Source: Kiloniellaceae bacterium (lineage in GTDB: Bacteria > Pseudomonadota > Alphaproteobacteria > Kiloniellales > Kiloniellaceae). Taken from it: a DNA stretch of 64,000 nt. This document shows, one piece after another, positions 1 through 10,468 of the stretch. The notes below the pieces were generated by a model that searched no databases, was not told the origin of the DNA, and saw only the letters and a list, made by a program, of their open reading frames with translations. Position numbers and translations under genes: made by a program. The DNA lies in the NCBI GenBank assembly GCA_009377535.1, contig WHTV01000009.1, positions 1 through 64,000 on the forward strand, given 5' to 3'. Every line of letters starts with the position of its first letter. Position 1 is the stretch's first letter.

Positions 1-90
1 TGGCGGAGAGGGTGGGATTCGAACCCACGAGGCAGTTTCCCGCCCACACGCGTTCCAGGCGTGCGCCTTAAGCCACTCGGCCACCTCTCC
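1..90 (-). tRNA. tRNA-Ser (GGA)
   Basis: The minus strand folds as a complete 90-nt class II tRNA: acceptor GGAGAGG pairing with the 3' side CCTCTCC, D arm, anticodon loop with GGA between TGGAACG flanks, a long variable arm, the GGTTCGAATCC T arm and an encoded CCA 3' end at positions 1-3. The long variable arm and anticodon GGA give serine. It is complete but lies flush with the window edge, so its downstream terminator is not visible. Confidence 0.97.
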
Positions 91-443
91 TCACGCGCTG
101 ATGTCCCTGTCTTAGCGGCGCCGGGTTTCGCAAAGATGAACCCGGCCGGCCGTAAGCCCCGGAAGAGGGGGGATCGGCGCGTCAGCGGCCGGAAACTAGC
201 CGAGGCCGCGCGGCGATGCAACGCCTACGGCCACAGCCAGGGACCGCCGCTGGCGGGCCGTGCCCGGGCCGCTGCGGTGGCCTTCGGGGCCTTGGGCGCG
301 CAGTGGCCTCGCCCAGAGGTTGGCCGCCACGCCCGACGGCTGCTACTATCCTGACTCTTTCAAGGCTTCCGCGGAAGCCGGCTGGATCCGTGGCAGGGCG
401 CGGGCCAAGACGGCGGAGTGGAACATCGGCAATTGGGGGCTCG
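91..443. other. Intergenic region upstream of tRNA-Ser and of the small membrane protein gene
   Basis: No convincing gene. The open frames here are arginine- and alanine-rich shadows of GC-rich sequence. An 8-bp inverted repeat (arms GCCGGGTT and AACCCGGC, positions 120-146) lies just upstream of the tRNA. Promoters for the divergent tRNA and for the gene starting at 444 should be in this stretch, but I could not assign good -35/-10 pairs. Confidence 0.5.
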
Positions 444-782
444 ATGATCGTTGGCCGCATCCTCGGCTGGGTTCTGCTGTTTTGCGCCCTGGTGCTGCTG
501 GGATGGGACGCCGTGTCGTCGCTGAGCACCGGCACCTGGGGCTTCGTCGTGCTCGGCCAGCGCTGGTACGAGATCGACCAGGCGCTCGGCAGCGCCACCC
601 TCAACACCCTGCAGGCCGGCATCGAGCGCAATCTCTCCGTCGGCCTCTGGGACAACGTCGTCGCGCCGCTGCTGCTGTGGCCGGCCGCAGCCGTCTTTGC
701 GCTGCCCGGGCTGGTCCTGGTGTTGCTGTTCCGGCGCTGGGGCGGCACCCGTGCGCCGCGCAAGTTCACCAACCGCCGCTAG
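444..782 (+). CDS. Small two-helix membrane protein, unknown function
   Basis: A 112-residue protein starting at ATG 444, chosen because a GGGGG Shine-Dalgarno-like run sits 4-5 nt upstream and the predicted protein then begins directly with a hydrophobic helix. Two membrane segments are visible, at about residues 2-22 and 78-97, separated by a soluble stretch with a WYEID motif, and ending in a basic tail (RRWGGTRAPRKF). It converges with lepA, leaving 14 nt between the stop codons. I do not recognise the family; a short inner-membrane protein is the limit of what can be said. Codon use is like that of the neighbours, which supports it being real. Confidence 0.75.
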   Translation: MIVGRILGWVLLFCALVLLGWDAVSSLSTGTWGFVVLGQRWYEIDQALGSATLNTLQAGIERNLSVGLWDNVVAPLLLWPAAAVFALPGLVLVLLFRRWGGTRAPRKFTNRR

Positions 783-796
783 CGACGCGACTGGCC

Positions 797-2599
<1,803 letters not shown>

Positions 2600-2844
2600 G
2601 CTGGCTTTGCGAACTGCCTCGGAGAAATCGCTGATACCGCACCGGGCGGGGATGTCCGGGCGCGCAGGAAGATAGGGCGGGCCGGCCGGCTAATCAACGC
2701 TCCCGAACAGGTGGCCGCGGGTAGCGGCGGGGTGCGCCGGTCGCAGCGGATATCCACCGCCCTCGCCGAATTGTCCCGAAGTCGTCACAGACCCTCCGCG
2801 GAGCGCCATGTTAGCCCTCAACCCCTAAACATGGGAGAATACCG

Positions 2845-3117
2845 GTGAAGAGCCACAACATCCTGATCGAGCCCTGGCGGGAGACCTCGAGCTTCACCTA
2901 TCAGCGCGGGGAGCAGCTGTTCCGCTGGACGGTAAGCTATGAACAGGAAGGTGTGCGCTTCGGGCAAGGCATCGCACGGACCCACGCTGAAGCACGCCAG
3001 GCCGCGGAAGACTTCCTTGCCGAGCGCGGCATCGAACTGCACTGGCAGCCGGGCGCCAGCTCCACCACCCGCATCCTTACGCCGCGTTCCGGCAGACCCC
3101 GCTTTCTTCAGCTTTGA
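2845..3117 (+). CDS. Small hypothetical protein
   Basis: 90 residues starting at GTG 2845, supported by GGGAGA at 2833-2838, 6 nt upstream. The protein is soluble, with no signal or membrane segment. The core (EPWRETSSFTYQRGEQ, then a stretch with FRWTVSYEQEGVRF and an Ala/Glu-rich helix around residues 45-60) looks like an ordinary small alpha/beta protein. It lies divergently from lepA. I do not recognise a family, and no function can be given from context. Confidence 0.65.
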   Translation: MKSHNILIEPWRETSSFTYQRGEQLFRWTVSYEQEGVRFGQGIARTHAEARQAAEDFLAERGIELHWQPGASSTTRILTPRSGRPRFLQL

Positions 3118-3250
3118 GTGACCGGGAATTTTTGTTAATCTACCCGAGATTTGGGGGGCATTGTCCCGATTCTTCACGGAATCTAAACGCCGGACGGGAA
3201 GAATGGGAAGACCTCAGGGCGCTGGGGACGAAACGATGCGGAGGGGTCTT

Positions 3251-3604
3251 ATGGGAAGAATCTTCATGTCCGTGGGTGGCGGACTTCGCTTGGCAGCTTG
3301 CGTCGCACTTGCGGGAGCCGTCTTTGCAGCGATGACATCGCCCGCGACGGCGGCGCGCAACGAGGCGCGCTGGTACCAGCAAAACTATTGCATGGTGAAG
3401 GCTTACGAAGCGCTCGGTAACGGCGACTTCGCGACGTACGACAAGAACGCACGCCAGTCGCGAAGCACGTTGATTCGCGCCGGCGTACCCGAGCATCACA
3501 TCCGGGAGCTGGAAACCTTCATCAGCAAGACCATCCGGCAGACCGCGGCCCATAACAAGGCCCATCAGGGGCCGCGCATCTGCATGCAGTGGTACAGCAC
3601 CTGA
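3251..3604 (+). CDS. Small exported protein of unknown function
   Basis: 117 residues from ATG 3251. This start is preferred over the longer in-frame options because GGAGGGG (3240-3246) lies just upstream and the protein then begins with a clean signal peptide: short basic N-terminus, hydrophobic segment of about residues 13-28, and an AxA-type site near residue 34 (PATAA). The mature part is about 83 residues, helical, with two cysteines (YCMVKAY and RICMQWY) that could form a disulphide. Probably periplasmic. Family not recognised. Confidence 0.7.
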   Translation: MGRIFMSVGGGLRLAACVALAGAVFAAMTSPATAARNEARWYQQNYCMVKAYEALGNGDFATYDKNARQSRSTLIRAGVPEHHIRELETFISKTIRQTAAHNKAHQGPRICMQWYST

Positions 3605-3686
3605 TCACCGAAAGCTCCAGACGGCCAGTCAGCCACGCGAGACGCGACAACGCGCGATAGGGCAGACTCAAAGGCCATAGGAACAC

Positions 3687-3718
3687 GGCTCGGTCCTCTT
3701 GGGACTGGGCCTTTTTTT
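3687..3718 (+). terminator. Rho-independent terminator
   Basis: A 10-bp stem (GGCTCGGTCC with GGACTGGGCC, two G-U pairs), a 5-nt loop and then seven T residues (3712-3718). It lies about 80 nt downstream of the exported-protein gene ending at 3604 and is oriented to terminate it. Confidence 0.85.
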
Positions 3719-3867
3719 CTCCACCCCAGCGTTCTACCGGCTGTTGTATCCGTGCAACTGCCGGTACGCGACTATCACGGCCCAGTATTTTTTAACGTTT
3801 CGTTAACCATGGTCGTCGGAGGCTCGGTCCAGTCGCCATTTCCCCATTTGGGCAGGGATTTGCAGGG

Positions 3868-4047
3868 ATGGATCTTAGAATTAGCGAAGCCGAAGCGCGC
3901 GAGTACGCGGCGATGACCTGGGCGCTCGCCGCGCGCGCCGAGGCGGCCGGCAATATCAAGCTGGCGAAGGAACTGGTGGAAAGGGCACGCAAGGCCGACG
4001 AGCTCTGGGCCCGCTACGCCACCACCCCGGGGCAGGAAGTGAACTGA
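3868..4047 (+). CDS. Small 59-residue helical protein
   Basis: An open frame of 59 codons starting at ATG 3868, with a GCAGGG motif shortly upstream. The product is strongly amphipathic-helical (REYAAMTWALAARAEAAG, then IKLAKELVERARKADELW), has balanced charge and third-position G/C preference like neighbouring genes, unlike the Arg-rich shadow frames. It follows a strong terminator (3687-3718), so it should have its own promoter. No family recognised; possibly a small regulatory or structural protein. Confidence 0.55.
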   Translation: MDLRISEAEAREYAAMTWALAARAEAAGNIKLAKELVERARKADELWARYATTPGQEVN

Positions 4048-4105
4048 ACAGAGGCAGGTTCGGCGCCGGGACCAACGGTCCCGGGCCCGACGGCCGCCCG
4101 GCGGC

Positions 4106-6505
4106 TCAACCGCGCAGGCTGCCTCCCGTGGCGGCACTCACCTGGGCCACCACCTTGGCTGCCACCGCCTCGATCTCCTGATCGGTCAGCGTCGCCTCAC
4201 GGGGCTGCAGCGTGACGGCAATGGCCAGCGACTTCTTGCCCGCCGCCACTCCCTTGCCCCGATAGACATCGAACAGCGCGACCTCGGCGATCAGCACCTT
4301 GTCGGCGCCGCGGGCGGCGCGCAGCAGCTTCTCCGCCGGCACGTCCTCATCCACCACGAAGGCGAAGTCGCGCGATACCGGCTGAAAGGGCGACAGCTCC
4401 AGAAGGCTGCGCTTCTGGCGGCCGGCGCGCGGCAGCGGAATGACGTCCAGGAAGACCTCGAAAGCCACCGCCGGTGCCTTGAGGTCCAGCGCGCGCTGCA
4501 CCCGCGGGTGCAGTTCGCCGAACTGGGCCAGCACCTTGGGGCCGAGACGCAGCACGCCGGAACGGCCCGGATGGTACCAGCTCGGCGCGTCGCGGGTGAC
4601 CTGCAGGCTGTCCACCGGCGCCTCGCAGGCGGCCAGCACCGCCTCGGCATCGCCCTTGGCGTCGAAGGCGTCGACTGGACGGGCGCTGCCGGCCCAGTGG
4701 CGCGGCTGCCACTCGCCGCGACGCAAACCGGCCGCCACAGTGGCCTGGCCTTCCGGCGTATCGTCCCGGTACAGCGGGCCGATCTCGAACAGGGCGAGGT
4801 CGCCGAAGCCGCGGTCGGCATTGCGCACCGCGGCCGCGGCGAGGTTGGCCAGCGGCGTCGGGCGCATGACGTCGAGGTCGGCGGAAATCGGGTTGGCCAG
4901 GGTCAGCGCGTCGGCACCGCCGCCGAAGAGTTCCGCCTGGCGGCGCGACACAAAGGAGAAGGTCACCCCTTCGTAGAGACCGCGCCAAGCCAGTGCCGTG
5001 CGCGCCGCCGAAACGCGACGCTGCGCCGGGGTCAGCACGGCCCGCGGCAGGGCACCGTCGCGCGGCAGCTCGACCTCGGGAATGTCGTCGTAGCCGTGGA
5101 TGCGCATGACCTCCTCGACCAGGCAGGCCTCGCTCTCGATGTCGACGCGCCAGCTCGGCGGCGTCACCGTGAGGACGTCGCCGGCCTGGGCCACCGCACA
5201 GCCAAGGCACTCGAGGATCTCCACCTGACGGGCCGGCGCCACGGTCATGCCGCCAAGCTCGGCCACGCGCGCCGGGCGCAGGGTCACCTTGCGGCTTTCC
5301 GGCGGGACCTCGCCGGCGCTGGTCACCTCGCTGGCCTCGCCACCGCAGAGCTCGAGGATCAGGCGCGCGCCGACCTCCACGCCCCAGATCGCCGACTGCG
5401 GATCGAGGCCGCGCTCGAAGCGATAGCGCGCGTCGGAGAGGATGCCGAGGGTGCGCCCGGTGCGGGCCACCATTACCGGATCGAACAGCGCGACTTCCAG
5501 GAAGACGTTGGTGGTCTCGGCGCTGCAGCCGGAGAGCGCACCGCCCATGACGCCGCCGATGCCCTCCGGTCCGTTGTCGTCGTAGATCGCCACCATCTCG
5601 CCGTCGAGGGTATAGGTGTCGCCGTCGAGGGCGAGGATCTCGGCGCCCGGCTCAGCGAAGCGCATGACGACATCGCCCTTCACCTTATCGGCGTCGAAGA
5701 CATGCAGCGGCCGGCCTAAGTCGTAGGTTACGTAGTTGGTGATGTCGACCAGCGCCGAGATCGGCCTGAGGCCGATGGCGCGCAGACGGTCCTGCAGCCA
5801 CTTGGGGCTGGGGCCGTTCTTCACGCCACGGAAGTAGCGCCCGGCAACGTAGGGGCAGGCGTCCTGGCGGTCGGCCGGCAGGTCGCGACGCCACGCGATC
5901 GGGCTCTCGAAGCTGCCTTTCACCGGATCGGCCTGCAGCGGCTTCAGGTTGCCGAGGCCGGCGGCGGCGAGGTCGCGCGCCACGCCGCGTACGCCCAGGC
6001 AGTCGCCGCGGTTCGGCGTGATGGCGATTTCGATGACCGGGTCGGTAAGCCCGGCAACCTCTGCAAAGGCGGCGCCGAGCGGCGCATCGTCGGGCAGCTC
6101 GACGATGCCCTCGTGCTCGTCCGACAGGCCGAGCTCGCGCTCGGAGACCAGCATGCCGTTGGACTCCTCGCCGCGGATCTTGCCGGCCTTCAGCGTCAGG
6201 TCGCCGCCGGGAATATAGCTGCCGACCGGGGCGAAGACGCCCTTCATGCCCGTCCGCGCGTTGGGCGCGCCGCAGACCACCTGCACCTCGCCCTTGCCGG
6301 TATCGACGATGCAGACCTTCAGACGGTCGGCGTTGGGGTGCTGGCGCGCCTCCTTCACGTAGGCGACGGTGAAGGGCTTCAGTGCGGCAGCCCGATCCTC
6401 GACGCCCTCGACCTCAAGGCCGATCATCGACAACTTGTCGGTGAGCTCCTTCAGCGAAGCGGCAGTGTCGAGGTGATCCTTCAGCCAGCTCAGGGTGAAC
6501 TTCAT
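4106..6505 (-). CDS. pheT: Phenylalanyl-tRNA synthetase beta subunit
   Basis: 799 residues, the normal bacterial PheT length. Domain order is visible: N-terminal segment, EMAP/OB tRNA-binding domain (about 40-150), B3/B4 editing domain, B5 domain, catalytic-like core and the C-terminal ferredoxin-fold anticodon-binding domain (RDFAFVVDED onward). It forms the alpha2-beta2 enzyme with PheS and charges tRNA-Phe; the B3/B4 domain clears Tyr-tRNA-Phe. The start lies 4 nt after the pheS stop, so the two are translationally close and certainly one operon. It is the last gene of rpmI-rplT-pheS-pheT. Confidence 0.98.
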   Translation of the reverse strand: MKFTLSWLKDHLDTAASLKELTDKLSMIGLEVEGVEDRAAALKPFTVAYVKEARQHPNADRLKVCIVDTGKGEVQVVCGAPNARTGMKGVFAPVGSYIPGGDLTLKAGKIRGEESNGMLVSERELGLSDEHEGIVELPDDAPLGAAFAEVAGLTDPVIEIAITPNRGDCLGVRGVARDLAAAGLGNLKPLQADPVKGSFESPIAWRRDLPADRQDACPYVAGRYFRGVKNGPSPKWLQDRLRAIGLRPISALVDITNYVTYDLGRPLHVFDADKVKGDVVMRFAEPGAEILALDGDTYTLDGEMVAIYDDNGPEGIGGVMGGALSGCSAETTNVFLEVALFDPVMVARTGRTLGILSDARYRFERGLDPQSAIWGVEVGARLILELCGGEASEVTSAGEVPPESRKVTLRPARVAELGGMTVAPARQVEILECLGCAVAQAGDVLTVTPPSWRVDIESEACLVEEVMRIHGYDDIPEVELPRDGALPRAVLTPAQRRVSAARTALAWRGLYEGVTFSFVSRRQAELFGGGADALTLANPISADLDVMRPTPLANLAAAAVRNADRGFGDLALFEIGPLYRDDTPEGQATVAAGLRRGEWQPRHWAGSARPVDAFDAKGDAEAVLAACEAPVDSLQVTRDAPSWYHPGRSGVLRLGPKVLAQFGELHPRVQRALDLKAPAVAFEVFLDVIPLPRAGRQKRSLLELSPFQPVSRDFAFVVDEDVPAEKLLRAARGADKVLIAEVALFDVYRGKGVAAGKKSLAIAVTLQPREATLTDQEIEAVAAKVVAQVSAATGGSLRG

Positions 6506-6509
6506 GGCG

Positions 6510-7580
6510 CTACATTCCCCTCACCATGGAGGGAATCTCGAGCGGCACGAAGCCGTAGTGCTTCAACCAGCGCAGGTCGGTCTCGAAGAAGATGCGCAGA
6601 TCCGGAAAGCCGTACTTCAGCATGGCGATGCGCTCGATTCCCATGCCGAAGGCGAAGCCCTGGTACTCGTCGGGATCGATGCCGCAGTTGGCCAGCACCT
6701 TGGGGTGCACCATGCCGCTGCCGAGGATCTCCAGCCAGTCCTTGCCCGGACCGATCTTCAGCTCGCCCCCCTCGCGGCTGCAGCCGATGTCGACCTCGGC
6801 GCTGGGCTCGGTGAAGGGGAAATAGCTGGGCCGAAAGCGCAGCGGCAGATCCTCGACGCCGAAGAAGGCGCGGCAGAAGGCCGTCAGCGTGCCCTTCAGG
6901 TGGCCCATGTGGCTTTTCTTGTCGATCACCAGCCCTTCGACCTGATGGAACATCGGCGAATGGGTGGCGTCGTGGTCGGCGCGGAAGGTGCGGCCGGGCA
7001 CGATGATGCGGATCGGCGGCTTCTGCGACAGCATGTGGCGGATCTGCACCGGCGAGGTATGGGTGCGCAGCACCTTGCGGCTGCCATCGGCCGCCGGGCG
7101 CATGTAGAAGGTGTCCATCTCCTGGCGCGCCGGGTGCGCCTCGTGGATGTTGAGCGCGGTGAAGTTGTAGTAGTCGTCCTCGATGTGCGGGCCTTCGGCG
7201 ACCGAAAAGCCCATCTCGCCGAAGATCGCCACCAACTCCTCGAAGGTCTGGCTGATCGGGTGGATGCGGCCGACTTCCGCCGGGCGCGCCGGCAGGGTGA
7301 CGTCGACCGCCTCGCTCGCCAGGCGCACCTCCAGAGCGTTTTCCTCGAGGTCGGCGCGGCGCGCCTCGAGCGCCTCGCTGATCGCTTCCTTCACCCGGTT
7401 GAGGCTTTGGCCGGCTTCCTTGCGCTCGTCCGGCGACAGGCTGGCCAGGCTTTTCAGGCGCTGGGTGACCTCGCCCTTTTTGCCGAGCGCCTGCACCCGC
7501 AGGCTCTCCAAAGCCTCCAGATCGCCGGCCGCGGCCACGCGATCCAGCAGGCTGTTTTGCAGTTCCTCGAGGTTCTCCAT
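6510..7580 (-). CDS. pheS: Phenylalanyl-tRNA synthetase alpha subunit
   Basis: 356 residues. It has the N-terminal coiled coil (residues 1-90) and the class II catalytic core. Motif 2 region: [20 protein letters not shown]. Motif 3: [14 protein letters not shown] near the C-terminus. PheS holds the active site of the PheST heterotetramer. The gene lies between rplT and pheT on the minus strand, as in most proteobacteria. The start MENLEEL fits the family; the stop is 4 nt before pheT. Confidence 0.98.
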   Translation of the reverse strand: MENLEELQNSLLDRVAAAGDLEALESLRVQALGKKGEVTQRLKSLASLSPDERKEAGQSLNRVKEAISEALEARRADLEENALEVRLASEAVDVTLPARPAEVGRIHPISQTFEELVAIFGEMGFSVAEGPHIEDDYYNFTALNIHEAHPARQEMDTFYMRPAADGSRKVLRTHTSPVQIRHMLSQKPPIRIIVPGRTFRADHDATHSPMFHQVEGLVIDKKSHMGHLKGTLTAFCRAFFGVEDLPLRFRPSYFPFTEPSAEVDIGCSREGGELKIGPGKDWLEILGSGMVHPKVLANCGIDPDEYQGFAFGMGIERIAMLKYGFPDLRIFFETDLRWLKHYGFVPLEIPSMVRGM

Positions 7581-7677
7581 AGCCTAGACGCCTACCTCTG
7601 CCCTCCCGTCCGGCGCGCCCCCGAAGAGGAAGCGCGCCTCAGGCGACGGGATCGGTCTCTGGTCTTTGCGGGAAAGC

Positions 7678-8034
7678 TCAGGCCTGGGCGGCCTTGGCCT
7701 GCTCCACCAGGGACTTGAAGGCATCGGGCTCGCGCACCGCCAGGTCGGACAGCACCTTGCGGTCGAGCTCGATACCGGCCCGCTTGATGCCGTTCATAAA
7801 CTGGGAATAGGTGAGGCCGTGTTCGCGGGCGCCGGCGTTGATGCGCTGGATCCACAGGGCGCGGAAGTTGCGCTTCTTTACGCGACGGTCGCGATAGGCG
7901 TACTGCAGGCCCTTCTCGACCCGCTCGATGGCCACGGTGAAGACGTTGTTGCCACGGCCGCGATAGCCCTTGGCGCGCTTCAGGATCTTCTGGTGACGGG
8001 CGTGGGTGGTGACGCCGCGCTTGGTTCTTGCCAT
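7678..8034 (-). CDS. rplT: 50S ribosomal protein L20
   Basis: 118 residues, typical L20: basic N-terminus ([20 protein letters not shown]), the RNA-binding helix and a globular C-terminal domain ending in LVEQAKAA. It is an early-assembly protein of the large subunit that binds 23S rRNA. It lies 12 nt after rpmI and 97 nt before pheS. In other bacteria L20 represses its own operon translationally; no leader mimic was identified here. Confidence 0.98.
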   Translation of the reverse strand: MARTKRGVTTHARHQKILKRAKGYRGRGNNVFTVAIERVEKGLQYAYRDRRVKKRNFRALWIQRINAGAREHGLTYSQFMNGIKRAGIELDRKVLSDLAVREPDAFKSLVEQAKAAQA

Positions 8035-8046
8035 GTCGGTGCCCCC

Positions 8047-8250
8047 TTACTTCGCGTAGATCAGGAAGTTGCGGCGCACGATCTTGGCATCGGCTTCGCA
8101 CATGATGGAGGAGCCGCGGGCATTGCGGATCATCTTCTGGGGGCGCTTGCGCATGCCGTGGCGCTTGCCGGCCTGACTCATGATGACCTTGCCGGAGCCC
8201 GAGAGGCGGAAACGCTTCTTCGCCCCGGACTTGTTCTTCAGTTTGGGCAT
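8047..8250 (-). CDS. rpmI: 50S ribosomal protein L35
   Basis: 67 residues, starting [20 protein letters not shown], the exact family start. A longer upstream in-frame extension to 8319 exists but is not conserved and would run through the leader. First gene of the rpmI-rplT-pheS-pheT operon. A strong sigma-70-like promoter (8333-8361) lies about 80 nt upstream, so the operon does not depend on readthrough from infC. Confidence 0.97.
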   Translation of the reverse strand: MPKLKNKSGAKKRFRLSGSGKVIMSQAGKRHGMRKRPQKMIRNARGSSIMCEADAKIVRRNFLIYAK

Positions 8251-8332
8251 TTTGCATCCTTTCCGAACGAAACGAGACAGTAGGAGCGGCTGGGCATGCC
8301 CTTTAGCCGGACCGCTCAATCAAGAACGCGGG

Positions 8333-8361
8333 GTTATAGCCGCCCGGCCGGGGGATTGCAA
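8333..8361 (-). promoter_or_regulatory. Sigma-70-type promoter of rpmI-rplT-pheST
   Basis: On the minus strand, TTGCAA (8356-8361) and TATAAC (8333-8338) are separated by exactly 17 nt. The expected start site gives a leader of about 75 nt before rpmI. This is a better match than most promoters in the window. Confidence 0.65.
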
Positions 8362-8436
8362 GCACCGGCGGCTGGCCGGGCAGGCGGCCGGAAGGCCCGC
8401 AAATCCGCCAAAAAGCCCCGCACGGGTGGGCCGCCG

Positions 8437-9051
8437 TCAGGCCTCGTCCGGCAGCTGGGCGGCGAAGCCCTTAGCAGCCATTTCCGCCGCCTTCCGGAGC
8501 GCGGCCGGGGCCATCCCGTCGCGCGCCGAGGCGGAGAGGCCGGCCAGGGTCACCGTGACGTAGTCTGCCAGCACGTCGGCCGCCTCGGGGTACTCCTCCG
8601 CGATGCGCCGGTACAGCAGCTCGCGGCCCCTGTTGCGCAGCGTCTCGGTGAGCCGGCGGACCTCCGGGTCGCTGCAGTTGCGGGCGCTGTCGAGCACGAG
8701 GCAGCCGGGCAGGGCGCCCGGCGCACCATAGATCTCCGCCGCGCGGGTGAGCATCCGGCCGATTACCTGGGCGACGGAGCCGTCCTCGGCCAGGGTCGCC
8801 GGGATAAAACCGCCCGCGGTCTCCGCATAGCGCCTGAGCGCCCTCTCGAACAGCCCCTTCTTGCTGCCGAAGGCGGCATAGAGGCTGGGGGGCTTTATGC
8901 CGATCGCCTCGCTCAGCTCGGCCACGCCGACGGCGTCGTAGCCGCGGGCATGGAACAGCGCCATGGCGGTTTCCACGGCCTTGTCGGTGTCGAAGGCGCG
9001 CGGGCGGCCGCGGCCGGCATCACATTTTTTAGCGATCGCTATATTTTTCAC
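8437..9051 (-). CDS. TetR-family transcriptional regulator
   Basis: 204 residues from a GTG at 9051, chosen because a GGGGAGGG Shine-Dalgarno sits 7-8 nt upstream and because starts further out would overlap the shared promoter region. The N-terminal helix-turn-helix is typical of TetR: AMALFHARGYDAVGVAELS, then GIKPPSLYAAFGSKKGLFERAL. The C-terminal ligand domain has a GCLVLDSARNC stretch, as in the TetR subfamily with C-terminal domain TetR_C_33-like features. Divergent from the SDR gene at 9114 with 62 nt between starts, so it probably controls that gene and itself. Ligand unknown. Confidence 0.9.
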   Translation of the reverse strand: MKNIAIAKKCDAGRGRPRAFDTDKAVETAMALFHARGYDAVGVAELSEAIGIKPPSLYAAFGSKKGLFERALRRYAETAGGFIPATLAEDGSVAQVIGRMLTRAAEIYGAPGALPGCLVLDSARNCSDPEVRRLTETLRNRGRELLYRRIAEEYPEAADVLADYVTVTLAGLSASARDGMAPAALRKAAEMAAKGFAAQLPDEA

Positions 9052-9089
9052 TTGCAGCCCTCCCCTTCCGACATATGTAGTGCCCACTA
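9052..9089 (+). promoter_or_regulatory. Divergent tetR/SDR promoter with operator-like palindromes
   Basis: Toward the SDR gene: TTGCAG (9052-9057), a 16-nt spacer and TATGTA (9074-9079). A perfect 8-bp palindrome ACATATGT (9071-9078) overlaps the -10. An inverted repeat TAGTG-CC-CACTA (9078-9089) follows directly and would cover the transcription start. Placement over the -10 and start site of a divergent TetR pair is the classic repressor layout. The assignment to this TetR is inference. Confidence 0.5.
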
Positions 9090-9113
9090 AAATATTCCTC
9101 AAGGAGAAGTTTC

Positions 9114-9827
9114 ATGGCTACGTTGAAGGGAAAGAAGGCGCTGGTCCTGGGCGGCAGCCGCGGCATCGGTGCGGCGGTGGTCGAACGGCTGGTGGCCGAG
9201 GGCGCCGAGGCGGCCTTCACCTATGCAGGCTCGAAGGAGGCCGCGTCGGCGCTGGCCGCCAAGACCAAGGCCAAGGCCGTCCAGGCGGACAGCGCCGACC
9301 GCGAGGCCGTGGCCAAGGTGATCGCCGGGCAGGGTCCCCTCGACATTCTGGTGGTCAATGCCGGCGTCGCGGTGGTCGGCGATCCGCTGGAGCTGGATCC
9401 CGCCGAGATCGACCGCCTGATCGACGTGAACGTGCGCAGCCCCTACCACGCCGCCGTGGAGACCGCCCGCAAGATGCCCGACGGCGGCCGCATCATCGTC
9501 ATCGGCTCGGTGAACGGCGACCGCATGCCGTTTCCCGGCCTCGCCGCCTATGCGCTCAGCAAGTCGGCGGTCCAGGGCCTGGTGCGCGGCCTGGCGCGCG
9601 ACCTGGGGCCTCGCGGCATCACGGTGAACAACGTTCAGCCGGGGCCGGTCGACACCGACATGAACCCGGCCGACGGCCCGATGAAGGAGACGATGCACTC
9701 GGTGATGGCGATCAAGCGCCACGGGCGGCCGAGCGAGATCGCCGCCCTGGTGGCCTTCCTGGCCGGACCGGAAGCCGGCTACATCACCGGCGCCCAGCAC
9801 ACCATTGACGGTGGTTTCGGCGCCTGA
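9114..9827 (+). CDS. Short-chain dehydrogenase/reductase (SDR)
   Basis: 237 residues, a classical SDR. Cofactor motif GGSRGIG (residues 13-19), NAG (82-84), catalytic Ser132, Tyr146 and Lys150 (YALSK), and the C-terminal ITGAQHTIDGGFGA that closes the substrate site. It resembles 3-oxoacyl-ACP-reductase-like SDRs of unknown substrate. Start ATG 9114 has AAGGAGAAG upstream. Divergent from a TetR gene that probably regulates it; together they interrupt the infC-rpmI junction. Role may be in detoxifying or reducing a small carbonyl compound, which is a guess. Confidence 0.9.
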   Translation: MATLKGKKALVLGGSRGIGAAVVERLVAEGAEAAFTYAGSKEAASALAAKTKAKAVQADSADREAVAKVIAGQGPLDILVVNAGVAVVGDPLELDPAEIDRLIDVNVRSPYHAAVETARKMPDGGRIIVIGSVNGDRMPFPGLAAYALSKSAVQGLVRGLARDLGPRGITVNNVQPGPVDTDMNPADGPMKETMHSVMAIKRHGRPSEIAALVAFLAGPEAGYITGAQHTIDGGFGA

Positions 9828-9867
9828 GACGGCACCGCGACCCATTCAATGAGATCTGAAAAGGCAA

Positions 9868-9891
9868 GGCCGCCTGCTGCGGCAGGCGGCC
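9868..9891. terminator. Strong hairpin between convergent SDR and infC
   Basis: A 10-bp perfect stem (GGCCGCCTGC with GCAGGCGGCC) and a 4-nt loop lie between the convergent SDR (ends 9827) and infC (ends 9932). On the minus strand it is followed by TTGCCTTTTC, so it could terminate infC; on the plus strand no T tract follows directly. Confidence 0.5.
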
Positions 9892-9931
9892 CGGGCCTTC
9901 TTCAGCGAGGTGTCACGCCCCGCGGCACCCC

Positions 9932-10468
9932 TCAACGGGGTGCCATCACCATCGTCATCTGGCGGCCTTCCAGCTTGGGAAACTGCTCGACCTTCGCGGT
10001 CGCTTCCATCTCCTCGCGCACGCGGTCGAGCACCTGCTTGCCGAGATCCTGGTGAACCATCTCGCGGCCGCGGAAACGCATGGTCACCTTGACCTTGTCG
10101 CCTTCCTCGATGAAGCGGTGGATCGAGCGCATCTTCACCTCGTAGTCATGGGTGTCGATGTTGGGCCGCATCTTGATTTCCTTGACCTCGATGATCTTCT
10201 GCTTCTTCCGGGCCTCGTTCTTCTTCTTCTGGGCCTCGTAGCGGAAGCGGCCGTAGTCGAGGATCTTGCAGACCGGCGGCTCGGCGTTGGGCGAAACCTC
10301 CATCAGGTCCAGTCCGACGCTCTCGGCCCTGCGTCGAGCATCGGCCGTCGATACGACGCCGACCTGCTCTCCGTTCTCGTCGACCAGGCGAACCTGGGGC
10401 GAGGTGATCATATCGTTGACACGCGGCCCATCGCGGGACGGCGCGCTATCAAAAGGTGGACGTGCTAT
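9932..10468 (-). CDS. infC: Translation initiation factor IF-3, rare ATA start
   Basis: 178 residues if started at ATA 10468. The first ATG (10411) would give 159 residues and would cut off the conserved N-terminal segment. Reading upstream of that ATG in frame gives DGPRVNDM, a segment typical of alphaproteobacterial IF3. An in-frame TAA lies two codons before the ATA and there is no ATG, GTG or TTG between. GAGGAG (10476-10481) sits 7 nt from the ATA. Downstream, [19 protein letters not shown] and the C-terminal [13 protein letters not shown] mark the two IF3 domains. IF3 discriminates against non-AUG starts, and known infC genes use rare starts to autoregulate. Follows thrS. Confidence 0.93.
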   Translation of the reverse strand: MARPPFDSAPSRDGPRVNDMITSPQVRLVDENGEQVGVVSTADARRRAESVGLDLMEVSPNAEPPVCKILDYGRFRYEAQKKKNEARKKQKIIEVKEIKMRPNIDTHDYEVKMRSIHRFIEEGDKVKVTMRFRGREMVHQDLGKQVLDRVREEMEATAKVEQFPKLEGRQMTMVMAPR

